Below the pieces are notes generated by a model, which was given only the letters and a program-made list of their open reading frames with translations, was not told the origin of the DNA and did not search any database. Below are positions 48,208 to 59,100 of a stretch of DNA of 64,000 nucleotides, piece after piece; within the stretch, counting starts at the first letter, position 1, and each line of letters starts with the position of its first letter. The position numbers and the translations under genes are program-made. The stretch is from Plantago ovata (Eukaryota; Streptophyta; Magnoliopsida; Lamiales; Plantaginaceae): NCBI GenBank assembly GCA_028274465.1, contig CM051458.1, forward strand, positions 72,789,766-72,853,765, given 5' to 3'.

Positions 48208-48227
48208 GTCCCCGGCAACGGCGCCAA
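48208..48227 (-). promoter_or_regulatory. Primer-binding site of gypsy E (tRNA-Asp type)
   Basis: On the - strand TGGCGCCGTTGCCGGGGAC, a perfect match to the complement of the tRNA-Asp 3' end, two bases from the LTR. Confidence 0.87.
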
Positions 48228-48229
48228 AT

Positions 48230-49612
48230 TGATGATGTCGTTTATCACCAATTAAATTTGTTTTAAAAGCCTAAGAACACTTATCACTACACAAACTAGA
48301 GTGCAATGGCAAGTTGTCCCCGAGTGTCGTTCTCTCGGGACCTAACGTGGCTTTGCTTGAGGTTTTTGCAAGTAATTTCAGTCAACGAGTTCAAAAGTTG
48401 ATAGAATCGTTTCCTTTGAACAATAGCAACGAGAAATCAGATTTATGTAAACAAGTTTGGAAAACGGCTGGTGGTAGAAATCAAATACACATGCATGGGT
48501 CACGTATATGCTCACAAGTTCAGTGCGTAGAACCTTCGATCAAGTCTGCTAAGCAACTCGTCTAGGCAAATTTAAGACACACATCATGAAAGATCACTAT
48601 CAATAATTTAGAGGTGCTTGTCACCAACACCATTTATCTAGCATGCTGCAAATCTCTAACATACAATCCCATAGATTTCATTGACTAAGAGTTTGTCACT
48701 ATACTCAATTCGAATATATTTTATAGGCAACTAAGAATCATATGAAGGGATTTGCAGCAAGATTGAATCACAATCTCATGTAAGCATAAACATAACCCAT
48801 AGCATGCATATTCTACATTCTACCACCAACACAAAAGATTTAGCTACTCATATACATCAACATAGACATCAATTCATATGAATAATAATCAGAATACATC
48901 ATATCAAACTACAAAACAAGAGAGTGATACAAGTTACCACCAAAGCTGTCACTAATCGGTGGAAATCAAAGAAAACCTCTCCGTAGATGATTACAAAGGA
49001 TGAATCCCAATCAAAACCTTGAATCCCAAGCTAAAATACAAAGAAATCTGAATATTCTCTGAGTTTTGGGGCTTAGGAGCTCTCCAAAACGAAGTTACAG
49101 TTCAAAAGATATTCAAAAAATGATCAAAGATCAGATCTAAGAAGAAAAATCCGAAAACGTAACCGCTGCCAAGCGGACCGCTTGGCAAGCGAAGCGCTTC
49201 GGGCACTCCAAGCGCTTCGCTTGGCTTCTGTGCCAAAGCTCCTGGAATTTGAAGCGGAGCGCTTCACTATTCCAGGCGTTTAGCTTGGCTCCTGGGCAGA
49301 TTTTTGTCTTCAAACTCAATCTTTTTGCCCACGCATGGCCCTCGGGTGCCTTGGACTCATCCTTCTCGATGCTTATTGATACTCAAACACTTACGAACAA
49401 GCCACGGAGATTGGGGAACTTCAACGGGGCCATCTTTTTCATCAAAAAGGCTCGTTTTTAGCTCCAAAAACGCCGTTTCGTACCTAAGTGCCTGAAAATG
49501 CAGAAAACACAAAACGTGACACAATTCTACAAAACTAACCAAAAAACAAGGCTAAAAGATAGCAAAAGAAGGTGAAAAAGACAAGATGAACGCGTCAAAA
49601 ATACGTTCATCA
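48230..49612 (-). repeat. 5' LTR of gypsy E
   Basis: 1,383 bp, nearly identical to 39923-41327, with the palindrome cluster at 49162-49290. Confidence 0.93.
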
Positions 49613-49994
49613 TAAAACATGAAAAAAAATTAGAAAAAAGAAAAGATAATGAATAATTGACAAAGTAAAGACAATATACTAAAATTAAAAAAATGGTTTA
49701 TGTTACTAACTTGAAATGAATGAACAGAGAAGGACGACGAGGTGGCCAGTGGGAGAGGAGAAACTCCGGTGCGGTGGTGGTGTGGCAGATCGAGATTGAA
49801 TGGGGAGGGCGGTGGTGGTGGTCGGGGAGAGCGGTGACGGGGAGAAGACTGAGACGACTCCGACTCGGATCTCCGGGCAGTGGTGGTGGACGGGGAGGGC
49901 GGTGGTCGCAAAATCGAACGTTGGTGGTGGTGGGAGTTAGGGATTTGAAAATTAGAAAAGGGGGAGAAGAAGATGCTCCCTGATCTGTATTAAA
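49613..49994 (-). other. CACTA 5' leader region
   Basis: On the - strand a Pro/Ser/Arg-coding, GC-richer stretch (about 49720-49911) ends near a GTTAGTAAC donor-like site. No ATG starts it, so it may be a 5'-UTR exon of the CACTA gene at 38706-39220. Confidence 0.3.
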
Positions 49995-50295
49995 AATATA
50001 GCGACGGATGACCTCATCCGTCGCTATATATTTATTTATTTTAATTTTTTTAATGTAAATCAGATTTTGGTCAACACAGATAGCGGCGGATGAGCCTATC
50101 CGTCTCCACTTTAGCGACGGATAAATCTAATCCGTCTCTAATTCGGAGCCGGATTGGGTCTCTGGAGGCACGAACTGAGCTTAGAGCGCAGTTCGTCCTT
50201 ACCCGTCGCTACCCTTAGCGATCCGTCGCTAAATAGCGATGGAACGCGTCCGTATCTAACGATCCGTCGCTAAATGTCTGATTTCTTGTAATGTG
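49995..50295. repeat. CACTA subterminal repeats and terminus
   Basis: Inverted and direct copies of TAGCGACGGAT. The pair TAGCGACGGATGA/TCATCCGTCGCTA near 50003-50031 is perfect. The element ends ATTTCTTGTAATGTG at 50295. Confidence 0.65.
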
Positions 50296-50848
50296 TAGAG
50301 ACGTCGTTATCTTTTGATATTTCAATAGAAAAGTTACAATGAGGTCCGGTCTAAAGCGGTCAATATTATACTAGTAAGACATTTGTGGCCTAACCATGTG
50401 ATCAAAACGAACAATATAATATATTGATCAAACCAGTCATAGAGTCATAGAGTCATAAGTGGTATTAGAGCGATGTTGTACAACATAATTTCTAAATAAC
50501 CAAGTTGCGGACACATTAAATGTCTACTCAGATAACAATCATAATCATGTATGTCATGTTCACATAATTACAACTAATTTATATAAATAGAAAAACGTTA
50601 ATTTTAATACAAGACACGTGTAGCGTTTGATAGAGTCACAGCCGGTATTAGAGCTATGTTGTAGTACGAAATCTATATTATTCTATAAAGGAGAGTCCTC
50701 CATTCCAACACATCAATTCAATGACCAATAAGAATCATTTATTTTATCCAAACCTAATTCAAGCCACATTTTAATAGATTTTTGAATTTAATTGAATTTG
50801 ATTCCAAGCCTAAATTTGATTCCACTCCACACCTACCTATTAATTATG
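50296..50848. other. Intergenic DNA with two diverged direct repeats
   Basis: No gene seen. Two related stretches (about 50442-50490 and 50632-50680) share TAGAGTCA, GGTATTAGAGC and ATGTTGTA. The middle word resembles the TGGTATCAGAGC site complementary to initiator tRNA-Met, so these may be scraps of old LTR elements. Confidence 0.35.
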
Positions 50849-50885
50849 AGTCCGTCTCCTAGTAGACCGTCTCTAGTATAGAGCA
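50849..50885 (+). repeat. Left terminal inverted repeat of the MULE (proposed)
   Basis: GAGTCCGTCTCC followed by AGACCGTCTCTAGTATAGA. 16 of 19 bases in the latter block match the right end on the other strand. The outermost bases do not match well, so the exact ends are uncertain. Confidence 0.5.
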
Positions 50886-51193
50886 ACTACTACTAATTAT
50901 AAATCAACCCCAACTAATTAGTAGCTTTTTAAAAAAGCCCCAACCCAGCAACCCGACTCAGAAACGGGTCGTAAAAGCGGGTTATAACAAAAACTCGCTC
51001 TCCAGCTCAAACACAGAAACGAACGCAAGTTTGAAGAGAGAGAAACCGGCGGTAGAGAGAGAAAGAAACCACCGCCTCCATCTCTACGTCGCGCCGCCTC
51101 CATCTCGACGTCGAAACCACCGCCACGACCACCTACGTTGCCGTCGCCGTCGCCATCTCCAACTACGCCGTCGTTTCTGCATCTAAATCAAAC

Positions 51194-51721
51194 GTACGTA
51201 CAAAAAATTCATTCATCTCTGCAATTAATGGTCCATAAGCTTCAATTCGTGATCTAGGAGCTTGGATTTGTGTTTTTGTTACATGATTCATGAACTAGAA
51301 GCTCCGATTTGTGATTTTGTAACGTAAATCATGATCTGGAAGCTCCGATTTGTGATTTTGTTACGTGAATCATGATCTCGAAGCTCCTATTTGAGATTTT
51401 ATTACGTGAATCATGATGTGGAAGCTTCGATTTGTGATTTTGTTACGTGAATCATGATTTGGAATCTCCGATTTGTGATTTTGTTACATAAATCATGATA
51501 TACAGGCTCTGTTTCGTGATGTTTCTACGTAAATCATCATTTACAAGCTCTGTTTCGTGATGTTCCTACATAATCATCATCTGCAACCTTTGTTTCGTGT
51601 TGTTGGTACTTAAATCATCATCTGCATGCTTTGTTTTGTGTTGCTGCTACGTAAATCTGCATCTGCAAGATATGTTTTGTGTTGTTGCTACGTAAAATGT
51701 CTTTATTGTTGTGATTGTTAG
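51194..51721 (+). other. 5'-UTR intron of the MULE transposase gene, with tandem repeats
   Basis: Donor AATCAAAC/GTACGTAC and acceptor GATTGTTAG directly before the ATG. About ten imperfect units of roughly 43-45 bp (GATTTGTGATTTTGTTACGT plus AATCATGATCTGGAAGCTCC) fill 51250-51700. The core ATCATGAT recalls the CCCATGAT motif of the other introns. The upstream 5' exon (51000-51193) is GC-rich with GTCGCCGTCGCC runs. Confidence 0.6.
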
Positions 51722-54700
51722 ATGTCAACTTCTCAAAACCCTGCTGCTAGTAATCAACAGCTTCCAGTGACTGAAGAAGCAGAAACACAAAATAACAGAG
51801 GTTATATCCCATAAACTCAATCATATATCCCATGATATTAAGTATATATCCCATGATATCTAGTACATGCACACATACTGTAAAACCAAAGGTTATATCC
51901 CATGAAATTAGAATTAGGTCCCATGATATTAAGAATATATCCCATGAAATCAATTATATGGCCATATTCTCAAACACAAAACAGTATATCATATATCCCA
52001 TGACATTAAGCATATATCCTATGAAATCAATTATATGTCCCATGATGTCAACCATGTCTCCAATATTCACTAGTACATGCACACATGAAGTAAACTCACA
52101 GGTATATCCCATGATATTAAGCATATGTCCCATGAAATCAATTATATGTCCCATGATTTCAACCATGTCTCCCATATTTCATAGTACATGCACACATACA
52201 GTAAACTAACAGATATATTCCATGATATTAAGCATATATCCCATGAAATCAGTTATATGCCCCATGATTTCAACCTTGCCATATTCTTTAGTGCATACAC
52301 ATACAGTAGTACACTATATCATATATCCCATGATATTAAGCATATATATCATGATATCTAGTACATGCACACACACGTCCCATAAAATCAACAATATATG
52401 CCATGATATCAAACATATTTACCATGAAATCACCTATCTTGTGAAAACATATTTCATATGCAGACGTAAATGATCTTCCCCCTGATTTTGACATTACGGG
52501 ATGCTTAAAGGGAATCAGTGGAACTTTTGATCAACTATACTTCTTGTACAAAAGGCATGCTGCAAATGTTGGATTTTCTGTGAAGAAAGCAACCTCACGT
52601 ATTGGTAATAATGGTGAAATATGGGAGAAGTACTTTTTGTGCAGCCGTGAAGGTAAAAGTAAGGCAAACCCAAGCCCATTACCCATCACTCCATCACCCA
52701 CTGTTGCTGCACAAGACGAAGAAGGTGATGAGCCTAAGAAGATTAAGAAAAGAAGGCAAAACTGTAGTGGAAGGTGTGATTGCAAAGCAATGATAAAACT
52801 CACATGTTCTCAACTATATATCCCATGATATCAACAATATATCCCATGATGTCAACAATATATGCCATGATATCTTACACATGTTTTTATCTTCAGGACC
52901 CAAAATATTTTCAAAACCGAGAAATATGTAGTCAAAGAACACAAAATTGGGCACAACCATGAACTGAATAGACCGGAATGGAGTTACTTCAACAGGTCAG
53001 AAAGAACGATTGATGATGAGAGGGCAGAAATTATTGATTTGTTCGAGAAAGCAATGGTGAAGCCAACCGACGCGTTCAAATATTTGTCAGCAGCTGCGGG
53101 CGGGGAAGAGAATGTTGGAATAATCCAGAGGGACCATATCAACTACATTTGTCGCAAGAGAACAAAAATCATGGATGGTGCAGATGAACAGTGTGTGTTA
53201 GACATGCTTAAGCAAAGAAAAGATGAGGATCCGCAGTTCTACTACTCACACAAGTTGGATGACGAGGGTAAAATGTGCAGCCTTTTCTGGAGGGGCTCGA
53301 TGATGAAGAACGACTATGAGCTTTATGGTGACGTCATGATATTTGACACCACATTCAGGACCAACAAATATGGACTAATTTGTGCACCGTTTGTTGGTGT
53401 AAATAACCACTGGAACAATGTAATGTTTGCTTGTGCATTCATTGCCAATGAGCAAGCTACATCATTTATCTGGTTGATGGAAGAGTTCATGAAAGCCATG
53501 GATAATAAGAAGCCAATTACAATCTTCACTGATCAAGATTCAGCAATTGCAAAAGCCATTGTTCAGGTACTATGTTATGACTTATACGTCGCATGATATT
53601 GCTTAAATCTCCCATGATATCTACTTTAAGATAATAACACACACAAAAAAAAAAAAAATGAAAATGTATGCTATATTATATGAACTGTATACTACATTAC
53701 ATGAACAATATACTACATCATATGAACTCTATGAACATGAATAATCTTCCATAATTTCAACTGTTATATCTCATGATTTCATCAAAATACCCCATGATTT
53801 AACCAATATACCCCATGATTTTAATATATAAGCACATGAATAATCTGTCCATTATTTAATCTTGTGTAGGTTTTTGGAGATGAGACCAGACACAGGCTGT
53901 GTCTTTGGCACTTGTACCAAAATGCATTAAAAAACTGCTCGAAGCTTAGGCATAATGACAAATTCAATGAAGTTTTCAATATATGCATCTATGGGTTGTC
54001 AAATGAAGAAGAATTTGAAGAATACTTCTCTGGAATGATTTGTGAGTTTGAGCTCGAAAATGAATCTTGGTTCGATCAACTGTATTCTCTAAAAGAGAAG
54101 TGGTCACCTGCCCTAAGCAAGCCCTTCTTTTCAGCTGGAATCCTATCTACTCAAAGGAGTGAGAGTACAAACAATGCAATTTCATTCAGAGCCAACAAAA
54201 ATACATCTCTCACACAATTCTTCAGACTCTTCGATGTAGTGATCAACCGCTGGAGATCAAATGAGAAGCATAAAGAGCACAAGAACACTCATAATAGGCC
54301 AAGACTGAACTCTAACAATGCTCTTGTCAAGCATGCTGCTGAGGTATATCTCAAACTATATATCCCATAATATCACCTATATATCCCATGATATCAACTA
54401 TATATCCCATGATATCTCTCATATGTTTTTATCTGCAGATATACACACTCAAAATCTTCAAGTACTTACAGAGACAATTTAGAAAAGGACTAGAGACTAC
54501 AGCTGTTGAATCTGTAACAATTGGCGACAAGATTTTGTATGATGTCTACCCTGATGATGATCCAGAAGACATTAATGGTGTTCTATTCATTAGGCATCCA
54601 TCTGGTGAGATCGAAGTGAGCTGTAAATGTAGACACTTTGAAGAGGTTGGCTGGCTATGCCAACATTGCCTCCGTGTTATGGACAAAAATAACATAAAAC

Positions 54701-55293
54701 GCATACCCGAGAAGTACATACTACAGCGCTGGACAAGAACATCTAAAGCGAGGGTATGGGACCGTGTTGTACATACCAACAGCACAAACAAGAATGCACA
54801 GGTATAATAAAATCTTCATTTCTTTTCTATCATATCATCTATATATCCCATGATTTCACTTTAACATTCCATGATATCTCTTTGACATGCCATGATTTCA
54901 ATATAACATCACATTATATGAAAACAGGAATGCATTGCATGGAGACAGTCAATGAACAGGAGCTTCAATCAACTCATTATCAAATCAGAAGGAAAAAATG
55001 AAGCCAGAAAGATAGTAGAAGATGCATACAATCAAGCCTTGATGGGAATAAACAATCTTATAGATTCAACACAATTCAACTACATGCCACAAGAAGAAGA
55101 GTCCGACATACCAACAGAAACTGCTGCCCCGAACACTAGTGCCAAACCAATTGTTCTAAACCCCACACAATGTGCTACAAAAGGGAGGAAAAAACAAAGG
55201 CCAAAGACATTTCTAGAAAGACAACAGAACAAGAAAATAGCAATGGAAGAAAAGACACACTTTGAAGTACCGCCGGACAAACACTTGATATGA
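51722..55293 (+). CDS. MULE transposase (FAR1 zinc finger, MULE DDE, SWIM)
   Basis: Proposed exons: 51722-51800, 52464-52805, 52897-53566, 53870-54343, 54439-54801, 54928-55293; about 763 residues. Residues 40-160 form a FAR1-type DNA-binding domain: LYKRHAANVGFSVKKATSR, CDCKAMIKL, then HKIGHNHEL in exon 3. The MULE catalytic domain has Asp near 290 in VMIFDTTFRTNKYGL and near 352 in ITIFTDQDSAIAKAI, and exon 4 has RLCLWHLYQNA and STQRSESTN. Exon 5 has a SWIM zinc finger, CKCRHFEEVGWLCQHCLRVM. The tail is Lys/Arg-rich. All junctions after exon 3 are in phase, but exon 2 to exon 3 is one base out with GT-AG sites, so that junction is uncertain or damaged. It would cut and paste the element. 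Confidence 0.85.
51801..52463 (+). repeat. Motif array in transposase intron 1
   Basis: About 20 copies of CCCATGATATTA or CCCATGAAATCA. They form a higher-order repeat of roughly 110 bp, three times, each ending in TAGTACATGCACACATA and a GTAAACT word (about 51987-52310). Confidence 0.9.
52806..52896 (+). repeat. Motif array in transposase intron 2
   Basis: Three consecutive 19-bp units of ATATATCCCATGATATCAA type nearly fill this 91-bp intron. Confidence 0.9.
53567..54438 (+). repeat. Motif copies in transposase introns 3 and 4
   Basis: About five copies in 53567-53869 and three in 54344-54438, the latter in tandem. Exon 4 between them has none. Intron 5 (54802-54927) holds three more. 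Confidence 0.85.
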
Positions 55294-56123
55294 TTTATAG
55301 CAAGAACTATGTAATTCTTCCTATAACGACTCATCTTATTTCATTTTACAAATTATATACATTAATCCTATGTTATGTTTTCTCAGACATATATCTTATA
55401 TATATATATATATTAACATTGTTTTGTTGCAAGTCATACTCATACATGCCTTATTCTTATACCACATGAAGTTAGACAAAAATACCCCAAGATTTCACTT
55501 AAACATCCCATGATTTTCCTTTATCATAACAACAACTCAAAACAACAGGCAGGAAAGAAATTACTAAAATGTTTACCACAATATCAACTACATATGCCAT
55601 GATTTCACTTCATACATCCCATGATTTCGCTTTCACATCCCATGATTTCACTTCATACATCCCATGATTTCGCTTTCACATCCCATGATTTTACTAAAAC
55701 ATCCCATGATTTTACTATAACACTAATGATATGAAATCACCTATCTTACTTAACAAGGATGTTTTCCTTCATCTATGTATACAAAGATTTAACATTAACT
55801 TCCAATGATTTCATTTTAAACATCCCATGATTTCACTTTCAAGTCCCATGAATTTACTATAACATCCCATGATTTTTTCTATGACATCCCATGATTTTAC
55901 TATGACATGCCATGATTTCACTTTCAAGTCCCATGATTTTACTAACATGCCATGATTATACTATGACGTCCAATGACAAAAATATAACTTGATCATATCA
56001 CCGAATATACCATGATCCAAAAGCAGAAAAAACTACATGATCTAATATCCCGTAAAAAGTATAAAGTATCCAATGATTTAAGTAACAAAATATACCATGT
56101 CTTTAACTAGAAAAAGAAACCTA
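55294..56123. repeat. Motif array between the two convergent MULE genes
   Basis: About 17 copies, mainly CCCATGATTTCAC and CCCATGATTTTAC, in one orientation. No gene here. Polyadenylation signals for both genes must lie within it. Confidence 0.88.
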
Positions 56124-59100
56124 TCATACTATTTTAGGATCTTGTTGGATTGTATCAACTTTAGGATCACCATCAACCAAGGAAGCTGCAATAGCATCAG
56201 TAATCTCTTTTTTTTCACGTTCAACTTCAGCTTTCCTTTGCTCTTCAAGTACCTTTCTCTTCTCCATTTCCTCCTTCTCATGTTTATCAGTAACTTTCTT
56301 ATACTGAATCCTCAGAAGAGTATGTAGAGACCTTGGATTGTGATTTACATTGTCACTGATTCTTGCTTTGTTATTAATAAAAGCAGCAACTTTCTCCTTC
56401 AGTGATGGAAGCGCCGAGTTTAATTTCGACAAAGCCAGCGTTGCAAGAATTTCAGCCCTAAGCACCTCTCTCGACGAAACCTAAATTAAAAAATACAGTT
56501 AGTAAAACTACATAACATATACAAAACATATATATCCAGAAAACAAGAACAGTCCATTGAAAAAAAATATATGAAAACAAGAACAGTACCTTGTAAAAGC
56601 GCGGGAAATCAAAAAGCCTTCCATAAAACAACTCCATGTGCTTCATAAGATAAACACCACAGTCCTCGGTATCTTTTTCAGTCTTAATCCAATGAAAAGG
56701 AATCTTCTCCAATGTAAATCCCTAATATCTCCATCACGACGCAAAGAATTTTCAACAAGGCACTCTGTGAAACTTCCTTCTACAAAAAGAGAAAAAAAGG
56801 CAACAAAAAAAATTTAAAAAAAATGAACTGTAACATAAACTATATGCTATGATATAATCAATTTGCCATGATACAAAAATAACTTACCAACACAATGTAA
56901 AAACTTTCAACGGCCAATGGATCAGTATTCCTATTATCAAGATACTGCACTCTCTTCAATTCCATATTCACCACATAGCAAGTGTAATGATCCCCAGCTA
57001 TCAACGGGAAAAAGAACTACAGAAAAAGCAAATATACCATGATATCAACAATATATCCCATGATATTGGATACATATCCCATGATCTCAACAGTAAGATC
57101 TGAAACACAAAAAAAACTAATATACCACATGTTTTCACTAAAAATACCCAATGATATCACACAATATACCCCCATGATTTCACTAATGTACCACATCATA
57201 TCAGACAATATACACCATAATTTCACTAATATACCCCATGATATAGACAATATACCCCATGATTTAACTAATATACCCCATCATATCAGACAATATATAT
57301 CAGGATCTCAAAAATTAAAAAACATAACTTAATAAAAAAAAACATAGCAACTTACCAGTTTTACACTTCTAATATCAACATCTCCTGGCCCAAGAACACT
57401 TCTGAAGGAGTAGAACATCATTTCCAACATCTGGAACAAATATTTGTCCTTAAACTTAACACTGTTATCACTAAGCTCCTTTTGAAGTCTTTCTTTTTCA
57501 TCTTCATCAAACGCATGAGCCAACTTCCTCCATGGATGCTAAAAAAACATAGTAACTACGATTAATAATTGATTGACAAACATCAAACCGCAAGAAAAAA
57601 AAAAAAAAAAAAAAGCAGTCAGACACATACAGAAATATGGATTGATAACCACATTCGGTGCATCCCTGGCTTAGGACGGAGGATAAGCTCGGTAAAATTC
57701 AAATTTCGGATCCAGCAATCAATAACACTTGTGCAAATCCTCTTCTTAGGACACAACGTCCTAATGCTATCTCCATACATGAAATAGCTTAATCCCATAT
57801 CAACAAACTTTCCCTTGATCCTACATTAAAAAAAAAAAAATGATATAGGGAAACACAAAAGTTACATGAACTGTAATAGAAAAAACACCCATGATAACAA
57901 AGTTATATCCCATGATATCAGCTAAAACATCCCATGATATAATGTAGAACACAGAAACAGAAAATAAAAAAATAAAAAAATACCTGCTATCCTCAGTTAT
58001 GAAGAACAAATAGTCAGCCACTTCTTTTCTGTAAGATCTCATATCATTTACGCCCTTTATATACTTCTTAATCACCCTCATAACGGCAGACCCCAACACA
58101 AGAGAATCATCAAACTCACCACAATCATCAAAACATCCAAGTTCATGAAAAGAATAGTTGGGGAACCTATCAATGAACAATGCCCGAACCTCTAAATCCA
58201 CCTCAATCCCTTGAATATCCTTCTTACTAGTATGTAGAAGCAAAACTTCATCGTCCATGAGCTTCTGACTATCATCAGATCCATGATCCTCATCAACTTC
58301 CTTACCTGAAGATCCAATCATAGGATTCTCTACAACAACAACAGCCATATCAACCTTAGAACATCCATGCTCCTCCATATCAACTTCCTTCTCCACATTT
58401 TTCACTGCATCAGCAACAACTTCCTCATCCACAACAAATTCCTTCTCCACATTTTTCACTGTATCAGCAACAACTTCCTCCTCCACATCAACTTCCTTCT
58501 CCCCCTTGTTCACTGCATCACCAACAACTTCCTCCTCCACATCAACTTTCTTCTCCCCCTTGTTCACTGAATTACCACCAAGCTCCTCCAAAACAACTTC
58601 TTTCTCGCCCTTCTTAACTGCATCACCACCAAGCTCATTCATATCAAGAACAACAATCTGCTGATCACCCCCAGTCACCAAAGTCCCATCACCCTCAACA
58701 ATTTCTTCCGTATTCTGATCACTATCCTCATGCATCCCACCCTGCATCTTAACCTCTAGCTCAACATTTCTAGCTATAGAAGAAACATCAATGTTCTTCA
58801 GCTTCTCAGGATACAACACATCATCTAATAATTCAAATTCCTTCTCCATACCACTGGTTCCTTCATTATTATCAACCTGAGTCGGACTCTCATTCAAATT
58901 GGCAGGAACAAATGAATCACTAGGTGAATCATGCTGAGATGCTCTAATCGACTCCCCAATCCTCGACTTCAATTCAACACAAACATTGTCAACAAATGAA
59001 TGCAGCATAGGATCATCATAAAACCTTTGCGTAAACCAACTCTGTGATGGTTCTAGTACATCATCCAATTCCTGACCACCAGAACCACACTTCTGCATCC

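Larger units (their letters stand above)
39923..49612 (-). mobile_element. Ty3/gypsy element E (gag-protease plus second ORF)
   Basis: A 9,690-bp element in reverse orientation with the duplication TAAAA (39918-39922 and 49613-49617). On the - strand: 5' LTR, primer site, gag-protease, palindromes, 5'-UTR intron, an intact 433-codon second ORF, modular non-coding DNA, PPT and 3' LTR. The first 200 bp of the two LTRs show about three differences by eye, so E is the youngest LTR element here. No RT, RNase H or integrase is present. It looks almost whole, with about one break. Confidence 0.93.
38698..50295 (-). mobile_element. CACTA-type DNA transposon, one end, interrupted by gypsy E
   Basis: The right end reads, on the - strand, CACATTACAAGAAATCAG, close to the CACTACAAGAAA end of plant CACTA elements. 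It is followed by a possible 3-bp duplication (TAG, 50296-50298). Inside it, 49995-50290 holds several GCGACGGAT/ATCCGTCGC subterminal repeats, including a perfect 13-bp inverted pair around 50003-50031. The far end is not visible, because copia B abuts at 38697. No TNP2 transposase domain is seen. Confidence 0.6.

Noticed and set aside
51832-52473. Ile/Met/Ser/Pro-rich frames in the MULE introns
   Set aside because: They translate the CCCATGATATCA repeat and are bounded by clear splice sites.
55480-55990. Possible CRISPR-like array
   Set aside because: Units are short, imperfect and nearly adjacent without unique spacers, in a plant transposon; it is the MULE motif array.
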